9,540 nt of DNA from the NCBI GenBank assembly GCA_016296205.1, contig JAEDJS010000070.1:1-9540 (forward strand), in the 5' to 3' direction. This DNA comes from Treponema sp. GTDB taxonomy: Bacteria > Spirochaetota > Spirochaetia > Treponematales > Treponemataceae. The translations under genes were made by a program, and so were the position numbers. Shown one piece after another: positions 1 to 6,235 of the stretch. How positions within the stretch are numbered: position 1 is the first letter of the stretch; each line of letters begins with the position of its first letter. The notes under the pieces were generated by a model. The model was not told the DNA's origin. It saw nothing but the letters and a program-made list of their open reading frames with translations, and made no database searches.

Positions 1-79
1 ATGGATGATTTATTTAATTAAATTTAGTTTTTCACCTTAACACATCAGATTAGTATCTGCTACAAGTTTTACAAAATTA

Positions 80-109
80 ATTATAGCACATAAAAAAAAG
101 TCATGCCAA
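80..109 (-). promoter_or_regulatory. Leftward extended -10 promoter for a gene beyond the left edge
   Basis: Read on the minus strand there is TTGGCA (109-104), an 18-base spacer and TATAAT (85-80), with TGC directly before the -10 hexamer (extended -10). The predicted start of transcription is near 73, so the leader runs at least 73 bases to the window edge without a convincing start codon. It implies a gene to the left, divergent from the lipoprotein. The sequence match is good; activity is inferred. Confidence 0.5.
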
Positions 110-132
110 AGGAATTTTTATTCACATAAATT

Positions 133-262
133 GGGCGGTCCGGCAGAAAGCTCTGGCTTCCTGCCGTCGCTATATCCGCCCTTCCGCTTTCGCTTCATCC
201 TCCTCGGCGTCACAAGTGCCGCCTGCGGCGGACGTCTACGACGGGGCTCCTAGCGCTACCGC
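133..262. repeat. GC-rich structured intergenic element, probable dispersed repeat
   Basis: A sharply bounded GC-rich block sits in otherwise very AT-rich intergenic DNA. It can fold: CGGCAG (141-146) pairs with CTGCCG (161-166) and AAGC (148-151) with GCTT (156-159) around a TCTG loop. This arm is enclosed by GGGCGG (133-138) pairing with CCGCCC (176-181). A second hairpin is CCGCC-TGC-GGCGG (219-231). The outer ends carry GCGGT (135-139) and its inverse ACCGC (258-262). There is no credible ORF. The compact folding and foreign composition resemble REP- or MITE-like intergenic repeats, but one copy in one window cannot prove repetition; a structured RNA is the alternative. Confidence 0.5.
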
Positions 263-318
263 AAATAAAATTGGAACAAATTGTTATTAATGCATAATAA
301 AAGTAAATAAAAAAAAAA

Positions 319-346
319 TTTACAAATACAATAAGCGGTTTATAAT
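319..346 (+). promoter_or_regulatory. Promoter of the lipoprotein gene
   Basis: TTTACA (319-324), a 16-base spacer and a perfect TATAAT (341-346) form a near-consensus sigma-70 promoter. A run of ten A (309-318) abuts the -35 and could act as an UP element. Transcription should begin near 353, leaving a leader of about 25 bases that ends in AGGAGG five bases before the ATG at 378. Confidence 0.7.
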
Positions 347-377
347 TAATTAACTCAATAAAGAGTAGGAGGAAAAA

Positions 378-2200
378 ATGAAGAGAAAAACTTCAATAAC
401 AAAGATTGCTGGCATCCTTACCGTGCTAGCTATGGTATGGGGGGGGTAGCTTGCAAACAGACAACTGAACCCGAAGCTCCTGTAGAGAAAACAAAGTACA
501 CAATTTCATTTGATTCAGGCGTTAAATCAATTACTGTAGAAGAAGGTACTGCTGCTACAAAACCTACAGATCCAGAAAAAACTGGTTATACATTCGATGG
601 ATGGCTCAATGGTAAAGCCGCATACGATTGGGCACAGCCAGTCACATCAAACTTATCTTTAACTGCAAAATGGACTGCAATAAAGTACACAATTACTTAC
701 CTTCCAGAAGGAGTTAAAACAGACAACCCAACAACTTACACAATCGAAACAGAAACTTTTGCATTAACTGATCCAAAAAATCAACCTGTTGAAGGTAAAC
801 CATACTTTGTTGCCTGGCATAACGGTGAAAAACCTGCAGAAGGTGAATGGGCTATTGTTGACTCAATTAAAAAAGGAACAACTGGAAATAAAACTTTCTA
901 TGCAGAATTTTCAGCAGAAAAGTCTTGTGTTGTAAAATTCATGTCAGGAACAACAGAAGTAAAATCTACTGAAGTAAAAAAAGGTGATAAAATTACACTT
1001 CCAAATGATTTTGAAAAATACAGTTTATTCTCAGATGCAGATTGTACAGAAGCTTTTGATACAAACACAGCAATTACAGCAGATACTACAATTTACGTAA
1101 AACTTAAAACTTTTACAATTTCATATAAAGTATTGCCATTTGATGAAGTATATCCCGTAGAAGGTGAAACAAATGGTACTATGACAGTTGAATATGGAAA
1201 AGTTTTTACAGACGAAGAAATAAATGCGTTAGCAGAAGTAATTGATGGTTATGCATACAAAGGTGTCTTTACAGATAAAGCTTGTACAGTTCCATTTGAT
1301 AATACACAAGCAATTACAAGTGATTTGACAGTGTATGTTTTGTATGAAGAAGTTGTGGAAGAAGATCCAACGAAAGCAGCATTAGCCACTACATTAGAGT
1401 TTAATAAAGAATATACTGGTTATTTGGAATTTACTTATGGTGATGTGGAAAGTGGTAAAGATTGGCAAAATGTTACTGCAAGTGGAATTTATTTGAATTT
1501 ACCAAAAGATAGTCTAGCTGAAAATGGAACTGTAAAAGTTGTATATTCCATTTCAGGAATTTCTGAAAATGCTACATCAGTAACTACTCAGGGAGTTTTT
1601 GATAACTGGGGGTGGAAAGATACAATTAATTCTACTGCCGATGGAACAGAAATTGTTAAAACATGGACTATTACAGCAGAGGGTATTACTACAATGGCTG
1701 ACTCTGATTATGCTTCTTTCAAAATTGTTCCTCAATATGGAAAGGCTGATTGTGCTAATTTTGTTGGAACAAAAATTAAGGTTGGAGTTTCTAACTTAAA
1801 AGTAACATACACTCCTCCAAGAACTTTAGTTGCAGATGGAGAACCTGTTGAAATTGAATTTGATCAATGGGGCAATATGGCAGAATCGGCATTTAAAGGA
1901 TATTCTGATGATGATGTGTTAATCCTTACTTACTCTATTGAAGGATCTGTTGATGGTGTTGTTAGTTGGGGATGTGGAAAAATCTCGTCTTATGGAGATT
2001 CAACAAAAGGAAAAGACATTCCTGTTCAACAATTAGGTGAAAATGTTTTCACAATTTCATATGCAGAGTTTAAAGATTGGCTTCCAATTAAACATGCCCA
2101 ATATGGCATTGGTGGTTTGAATTGGAATATGTATAAACAAGGATCTGCTACACCAACAAGAGTGTCTGCAAAAATGCAAAAAATGAAAGTTCAAGAATAA
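378..2200 (+). CDS. InlB-repeat lipoprotein, frame broken at a poly-G tract (possibly phase-variable)
   Basis: This encodes a probable surface or periplasmic lipoprotein of unknown ligand. The start at 378 has an excellent AGGAGG ribosome site and begins a lipoprotein signal peptide: MKRK, then a hydrophobic stretch, then Met-Val-Trp-Gly-Gly. It hits TAG at 447, just after eight G (439-446). The long open frame starts at 437 (587 aa) without a ribosome site and begins Met-Gly-Gly-Val-Ala-Cys. One extra G, or two fewer, joins the two frames and puts Cys26 at the lipobox (Gly-Val-Ala-Cys) of a 607- or 606-aa protein. In the 437 frame, residues about 20-305 form four InlB/Listeria-Bacteroides-type beta repeats, each ending in a Trp- or Tyr-rich strand. 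Residues about 322-587 look like two Trp- and Gly-rich beta-sandwich domains, perhaps carbohydrate-binding, which I cannot name. The domain repeats are seen; the surface role is inferred. An assembly error in the G run is the main alternative. Confidence 0.8.
439..446 (+). repeat. Homopolymeric G8 tract in the lipoprotein signal peptide
   Basis: Eight consecutive G lie at codons 21-23 of the lipoprotein signal peptide. Eight G gives a stop at 447-449 and a 23-residue peptide; nine or six G would give the full lipoprotein; seven G runs into TGA soon after. Poly-G tracts are known slippage sites for phase variation in Treponema pallidum and other bacteria. Confidence 0.75.
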
Positions 2201-2215
2201 TTTTCCTTTTATTAA

Positions 2216-2259
2216 AATCAGTAGTTTAGAAGTTGTGGACATTTTCTAAACTACTGATT
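2216..2259. terminator. Long hairpin after the lipoprotein gene
   Basis: Positions 2216-2230 and 2245-2259 are perfect 15-base inverted repeats, extended by one more A-T pair, around a loop of about 12 bases. The hairpin begins 15 bases after the stop codon. The following T-run is weak (ATTGGTTTG), so it may act as a transcript-end stabiliser or weak terminator and could work in either direction. Confidence 0.6.
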
Positions 2260-2303
2260 ATTGGTTTGAATTTTCGCAACAAACTAATTAAGAATTAAAA
2301 AAT

Positions 2304-2341
2304 AAATCATTTTATATAAAACTCCATAAATGAAATGATTT
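2304..2341. repeat. AT-rich inverted repeat between two hairpins
   Basis: AAATCATTT (2304-2312) and AAATGATTT (2333-2341) are exact inverted repeats separated by 20 AT-rich bases. They lie directly before the second terminator. The stem is weak, and I assign no function. Confidence 0.35.
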
Positions 2342-2342
2342 G

Positions 2343-2375
2343 CCCTCAGGAAAAGTTTTTTCTTGAGGGATTTTT
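2343..2375 (+). terminator. Rho-independent terminator
   Basis: A 12-base-pair stem (CCCTCAGGAAAA, 2343-2354, with TTTTCTTGAGGG, 2358-2369, one G-U pair) with a three-base loop is followed by A and five T, then AATTT. This is the textbook form and closes the lipoprotein transcript, isolating it from the DedA gene. Confidence 0.85.
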
Positions 2376-2474
2376 AATTTAACAGGAGTTTTTGAAAAAT
2401 ATTGTTGCATATTCATTTCTCCCAAAGACTAACTGCCACATTTAATCACACTTGATGATTTATTTTCAATCATT

Positions 2475-2483
2475 TGCTATAAT
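2475..2483 (+). promoter_or_regulatory. Extended -10 promoter abutting the DedA start codon
   Basis: TGC-TATAAT is a perfect extended -10 element; no good -35 lies at normal spacing (TTGATG at 2452 is 20 bases away). The hexamer ends exactly six bases before the ATG at 2490, so the expected first transcribed base is the A of the start codon. Confidence 0.6.
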
Positions 2484-2489
2484 TTGCCC

Positions 2490-3125
2490 ATGCTGGATTT
2501 TCTTCTGACATATCTTCATTACTGGCCTCTCGCTGCATTCATTGCACTTATTCTGGCAGGACTCAATATTCCTGTTTCAGAAGATGCTATTATTGTAGCT
2601 TCTGCCGCAATCTGCTATGAAAATCCAAAACTTCTTATTCCTACAATTTTATTGGTTTATGTCGGAATTGTTTCAAGTGATATTATTTCTTATTTCTGGG
2701 GTTATTTCTGTTCAAAAGGGCTCCGCTCGCTGAAAGCTGTAAGCAGAATCCTTAAATCAAATAAGAGAATTCTTTTCCTGAACAGACTTGAAAAACACGG
2801 TTTTCTCACTTTCATTACAATTCGTTTCATTCCATTTGGAGTAAGAAACGCACTTTTCCTTTCATCAGGATTCTTTCATCTGAAATTCTGGAAGTTTTTT
2901 ATTTTTGATGCAATCGCCGCTGTAATTTCAAGCCAAAGTCTTTTCTGGATTGTTTACTTTTTGGGTGATAATTCAGATTTATGGGTAAGAATAATAGCAG
3001 GTGTCCTTCTTGTATTTCTCATCTGTTTCATTATCTGGAACATCAGATCAATCAAGAAGGAACTTAATCAAATCAATTCAAAAACTAATTCTAATCCTCA
3101 GTCTCAGAACCTTGAGCTTCGTTAA
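2490..3125 (+). CDS. DedA-family (VTT/SNARE-associated) membrane protein
   Basis: This is an inner-membrane protein of about 211 aa. The DedA hallmarks are present: an early re-entrant hydrophobic segment with Pro-Val-Ser-Glu-Asp near residue 30, a central Arg-Phe-Ile-Pro-Phe-Gly-Val-Arg motif with a following Gly-Phe-Phe (about residues 112-130), and C-terminal membrane helices ending in a basic, polar tail. Family members move lipids such as undecaprenyl phosphate or phosphatidylethanolamine across the membrane. A TTG at 2484 would add two residues, but the ATG at 2490 fits the promoter better and neither has a Shine-Dalgarno sequence. The gene converges on and overlaps the phospholipid phosphotransferase gene by 35 bp, which supports a lipid role by context only. 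The family call is firm; the substrate is unknown. Confidence 0.85.
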   Translation: MLDFLLTYLHYWPLAAFIALILAGLNIPVSEDAIIVASAAICYENPKLLIPTILLVYVGIVSSDIISYFWGYFCSKGLRSLKAVSRILKSNKRILFLNRLEKHGFLTFITIRFIPFGVRNALFLSSGFFHLKFWKFFIFDAIAAVISSQSLFWIVYFLGDNSDLWVRIIAGVLLVFLICFIIWNIRSIKKELNQINSKTNSNPQSQNLELR

Positions 3126-4149
3126 TTCTTGAAACTCTTCTTTCCTTTATTTTTTCGATCAGTCTCATTTTTACACGAATGTATTCAAACATATTGTTGA
3201 AAACAATAATCATAATACTGAATACAAGATAAACCAAACACAAAGCAAAGCACAGATACTGATGACTTCCCACCAAAAGCACAATAACAAGTATTACCGG
3301 GAATCCGAAATCCGGATATCTGTCCTTCTGCTGCAATGTAATAGAAACCAGAAGTTTTGCCAGGTAAATCATAATGTAAAGTGATATAAAGACTACTTTT
3401 GTTTCAAAATTAAAACTTGTAAATGAAAGAAGCAGAGCAACAAGAATAGAAAGCAATACAAAAGAAAAGAATTTTACTGAAACACTTTTAGCTCTTATAA
3501 GGCTCTTTACGCCGTTCAGGAATGCAAAGAAACATGAAACTATAAGGAATCCTCTGACAGGAGAAATAACCCAGAACAAAGGTGTCTTCATAAAGTTTCT
3601 TACTGGTTCAAAACAGCTGATAAAAATAACCGCAGTCAAAGTACAAACAGTTTCTGTTGAAGAGAATTTTCCAAAGAACATTTTTCCGGTTTTATATCTT
3701 TCCCAGAAAGATGCAGCCTGAGTGAAATATCCTATAACAAGAACCATAATAAAATAGAACGGATCAAGTTCACGATAAACAATCAGAATACCGCCAGTAA
3801 GATACCCTGTTACTGCAGAGTCAAAAAAATGGTCGAGGAATTCGCCCAGAGGTGAAAACATTTTTGTACGTCTTGCCTGAGCACCATCCAGACAGTCACT
3901 TACAAGGTAAACGAACATCAGGATTGGAATGAGCCACCAGACATGATACCTGCTCAAGGCTGCCTGGAGCATAATCATAAAAGCCGAAAAAGCACAAAGT
4001 CCGCTGAACATTGTGATTGAATTCGGTCTGAGTGTCATAGGAAGGCGGTTAAGTATCGGCGGAACGACATATTTCATAAGAAGTCCGTCGATAAACGAGT
4101 TATTTTCGTAAGAGTATGTATACTCTTCCTTTTCTTTAGATTTGTTCAT
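3091..4149 (-). CDS. CDP-alcohol phosphotransferase (choline/ethanolamine type)
   Basis: This integral membrane enzyme is expected to join CDP-choline or CDP-ethanolamine to diacylglycerol, the last step of the Kennedy pathway. The CDP-alcohol signature is complete: Asp85, Asp88-Gly89, Ala92-Arg93, Gly102, Asp106 and Asp110 fit D-x2-DG-x2-AR-x8-G-x3-D-x3-D, which binds the metal and CDP. Arg-Pro-Asn-Ser-Ile-Thr at 41-46 and the length of 352 aa, with many membrane helices after the active site, resemble eukaryotic choline/ethanolamine phosphotransferases more than short bacterial PgsA or PssA. Treponemes are known to make phosphatidylcholine by a CDP-choline route with such an enzyme, so this is the likely role; the head group is not readable from sequence. 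A TATAAT seven bases before the ATG gives it its own promoter, though read-through from the glycosidase gene upstream is possible. There is no usable Shine-Dalgarno. Confidence 0.82.
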   Translation of the reverse strand: MNKSKEKEEYTYSYENNSFIDGLLMKYVVPPILNRLPMTLRPNSITMFSGLCAFSAFMIMLQAALSRYHVWWLIPILMFVYLVSDCLDGAQARRTKMFSPLGEFLDHFFDSAVTGYLTGGILIVYRELDPFYFIMVLVIGYFTQAASFWERYKTGKMFFGKFSSTETVCTLTAVIFISCFEPVRNFMKTPLFWVISPVRGFLIVSCFFAFLNGVKSLIRAKSVSVKFFSFVLLSILVALLLSFTSFNFETKVVFISLYIMIYLAKLLVSITLQQKDRYPDFGFPVILVIVLLVGSHQYLCFALCLVYLVFSIMIIVFNNMFEYIRVKMRLIEKIKERRVSRINEAQGSETED

Positions 4150-4156
4150 ACCTCAC

Positions 4157-4186
4157 ATTATAACGATAATCACCTGAAAAAAACAA
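4157..4186 (-). promoter_or_regulatory. Promoter of the phosphotransferase gene
   Basis: On the minus strand: TTGTTT (4186-4181), an 18-base spacer, and TATAAT (4162-4157), ending seven bases before the ATG at 4149. The transcript would begin at or one base before the start codon. The GAGG in between is too close to the ATG to act as a normal ribosome site. Confidence 0.55.
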
Positions 4187-4211
4187 TTTGTTAGTTTTTA
4201 AATTTTCAGAA

Positions 4212-6155
4212 TTAATTCCATCGCCAGTAAATGCCGTAGCTTTCTTTATGCTGTAAGTAATGAGGAATAAATTCAAGTTTTCTGTCGCAGCCTTTCAGCG
4301 TCCATACCGGGATTTCATTTTCTTCACTGATGTCAAAATTCTGATTTAGGTTTTTCATAAACTCTTCTACAGTCTGCCCGTTTGTAATTTTTACATCATC
4401 ATTCTCTACAGCTTTTTTTGATGCAGTTGTAACCCACATACCGACACTTCCAGTTTCCTGGTTTTCTGTTCCAAGTCTTGCGCTCAAAACATATGGACCG
4501 TATTTGAAAGCCTTTGTGTTTTCATCATCCTGAAGTCCCAAGGCTTTCATTTCCATTGGGAAAGTCACTTCAATATCTGCTTTATTTTTGAAACATAAAA
4601 ATCCATCAGTTTTTTCACAGTCTGCAGAAGTCTTCACCAGTGTTTCATCTGTCCATTCAGGAACACGCAGTTTCAGACAGAAACTATTGTCCCCTTCTAT
4701 CTTGATTTTTACAGTTTCCGATTTAAGGAAGTTACAATCCACTTTTACCTTTGCAAATCCCGCATCAAGAACCGAAGAAACATAATTATTTACGATTACC
4801 GTTTCTTTTCCGCCTTCTTCTGATCTGTAATAAATGCTGTCCTGAAGCTTTGTAAAATTCTCCCAGCCAGTTCCTGTACAGCACCAGAAATCTTTATCAA
4901 CTCTTGTGTAAACTTTCTGATATCCTGTTGCCATTGGCTGGAAGTACATTGTACATCCTGTTTCAGGATTCTGGCTTGCAAGAATTGCGTTCAGATATGT
5001 GTTTTCGTAATAATCAGCATATTTTTTTTCGCCTGTAATTTCAAAAAGGCCCCGGCTAAGTTTAAGCATATTGTAAGTGTTGCAGGTTTCATTGTTTATA
5101 TTTGTACGTTCGGCGGCAAGAACATTATCCATTCCAAAATGCTCATTTTCGCTGTTACCGCCTGTCACATAAGTATGTTTTTTTGTAACCATTGTCCAGA
5201 ACGCCTTTGCATAATTCAGGTAGTCTTCATCACCTGTTGCTTCGTAACGTTTCATAGCCCCAATGAATTTTGGAATTGTTGTATTTGCATGAGTATTGTT
5301 CATTGCATTCGGTGTGTTCTTCTGAACTTTCAGGAACAATGCATCTTCATCAAACTGATGGGCTGCCTTAAGAAAATCTTCACGAGCATCACATTTACTT
5401 ACAGCATAAAGCTGATAAAGCACATCATTCATTCCGCCGTATTCAATTGAAAAAACATTGGCACGAGTTTTATTATCCCAGGCATTTACTCGGCGCGAAA
5501 TCCATTTACCAAGATTTTCTGAAAGAGTTAATGCGCGGGTATCGCCTGTAAAAGTGTAAACGTCCAGAAGGCCCTGAAGGATTTTATGCATTGTATACCA
5601 TGGCACCCATGCCTGTTTAAAAATATCGCCCTGACGTTTTTCAACGTTGTCGAACTGAAGATCAATTTTATTCTTAAAACTTTCATCCGGAAGTATTGCA
5701 CTGAAAAGATATCCTTCGTATTTTGTGCCGACAGTTTTCTTCTGACATTTTTCAAGTTCCGAAATTACAAAATCCAGACGCTTTTTGCATTCAGCTTTTT
5801 TCTCATCACTTACAACCGGATTCACAATACTTTGAGCCAGAGCTGTAAGGTAATGTCCGAAGGTATGGCCTCCAATCAGAGTATTTTCCCAGCCGCCATA
5901 ACGGAGCTTTTTCAGCGTGATTTCTTCTCCACAGGCATAAGCGGCATTTTCATAAAATCCTGCAAGAAATTTTTCAGGATCAAGCGAAAGCACATTTGCC
6001 ACAACTTTTTCAGTTGCATTTATATAATATGGATCTGTAAGTGTAATTTTTTCATTTTCGTATGCGTGGATTTTTTTCATTTCTTTTCCTCCAGAAAAGG
6101 CTGCTGTTACGCCTGAAAACAAGAACAAAACCGCAGTCATTTTTCTAACATTCAT
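4212..6155 (-). CDS. GH127-type beta-L-arabinofuranosidase (DUF1680 family)
   Basis: This retaining glycosidase is expected to release L-arabinofuranose from plant arabinan or hydroxyproline-arabinoside side chains. The family marks are Gly-Gly-Trp-Glu (87-90), Gly-His-Thr-Phe-Gly-His-Tyr (96-102), Glu-Thr-Cys (356-358) and Phe-Trp-Cys-Cys-Thr-Gly-Thr-Gly (423-430). By analogy with Bifidobacterium HypBA1, Glu356, Cys358, Cys425 and Cys426 form the zinc site, one of the paired Cys is the nucleophile, and Glu338 is the likely acid/base. The length of 647 aa is normal. Residues 1-25 look like a signal peptide, with possible cleavage after Ala-Phe-Ser21. The ATG at 6155 has no Shine-Dalgarno, but Met26 (6080) has GGAGG seven bases upstream, so a cytoplasmic 622-aa form is an alternative start or a second product. 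It is divergent from an AraC regulator, which probably controls it. GH146, a relative with the same core, is not excluded. Confidence 0.88.
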   Translation of the reverse strand: MNVRKMTAVLFLFSGVTAAFSGGKEMKKIHAYENEKITLTDPYYINATEKVVANVLSLDPEKFLAGFYENAAYACGEEITLKKLRYGGWENTLIGGHTFGHYLTALAQSIVNPVVSDEKKAECKKRLDFVISELEKCQKKTVGTKYEGYLFSAILPDESFKNKIDLQFDNVEKRQGDIFKQAWVPWYTMHKILQGLLDVYTFTGDTRALTLSENLGKWISRRVNAWDNKTRANVFSIEYGGMNDVLYQLYAVSKCDAREDFLKAAHQFDEDALFLKVQKNTPNAMNNTHANTTIPKFIGAMKRYEATGDEDYLNYAKAFWTMVTKKHTYVTGGNSENEHFGMDNVLAAERTNINNETCNTYNMLKLSRGLFEITGEKKYADYYENTYLNAILASQNPETGCTMYFQPMATGYQKVYTRVDKDFWCCTGTGWENFTKLQDSIYYRSEEGGKETVIVNNYVSSVLDAGFAKVKVDCNFLKSETVKIKIEGDNSFCLKLRVPEWTDETLVKTSADCEKTDGFLCFKNKADIEVTFPMEMKALGLQDDENTKAFKYGPYVLSARLGTENQETGSVGMWVTTASKKAVENDDVKITNGQTVEEFMKNLNQNFDISEENEIPVWTLKGCDRKLEFIPHYLQHKESYGIYWRWN

Positions 6156-6161
6156 AATCTA

Positions 6162-6190
6162 AGCATAACACTGGCTTTTACAGAAAAGAA
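6162..6190 (-). promoter_or_regulatory. Candidate promoter of the arabinofuranosidase gene
   Basis: Read leftward, TATGCT (6167-6162) matches the -10 consensus at four of six bases and ends exactly six bases before the ATG at 6155. The -35 at 17 bases (TTCTTT, 6190-6185) is poor. A weak promoter beside a regulator site fits an activator-dependent gene. Confidence 0.4.
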
Positions 6191-6215
6191 GTTCCGAATG
6201 TTTGAATTAGTGTTA
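6166..6215. promoter_or_regulatory. Symmetric TAACACT / AGTGTTA site pair, candidate AraC-regulator operator
   Basis: TAACACT (6166-6172) and AGTGTTA (6209-6215) are exact 7-base inverted repeats with centres 43 bases apart, about four helical turns. Each lies just upstream of, or touching, the -10 of the divergent gene it faces: the arabinofuranosidase on one side and the regulator on the other. The position suits half-sites of the adjacent AraC-family protein controlling both directions. This is inference from symmetry and place. Confidence 0.45.
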
Positions 6216-6229
6216 AAAGGTTATATAAT
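6202..6229 (+). promoter_or_regulatory. Promoter of the AraC-family regulator
   Basis: TTGAAT (6202-6207), a 16-base spacer and a perfect TATAAT (6224-6229). The hexamer ends six bases before the ATG at 6236, so the transcript is predicted to start on the A of the start codon. AGTGTTA lies in the spacer, which would allow autoregulation. Confidence 0.6.
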
Positions 6230-6235
6230 TACATT

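Noticed and set aside
130..207. Minus-strand 26-codon ORF beginning Met-Lys-Arg-Lys-Arg-Lys inside the GC-rich element, preceded by GAGGAGG
   Set aside because: The purine run touches the ATG, too close for a ribosome site. The peptide has no recognisable features, and the region is explained better as folded repeat DNA.
437..439. ATG at 437 as the true start of the lipoprotein gene
   Set aside because: It has no ribosome site and would remove the signal peptide while keeping a lipobox Cys at residue 6. The ATG at 378 with AGGAGG and a proper signal peptide is far better, if the frame is joined.
5586..6116. Plus-strand 176-codon ORF opposite the arabinofuranosidase
   Set aside because: It is antisense to a clearly conserved enzyme, has no ribosome site, and shows the Phe/Cys/Ile-rich composition typical of a shadow frame.
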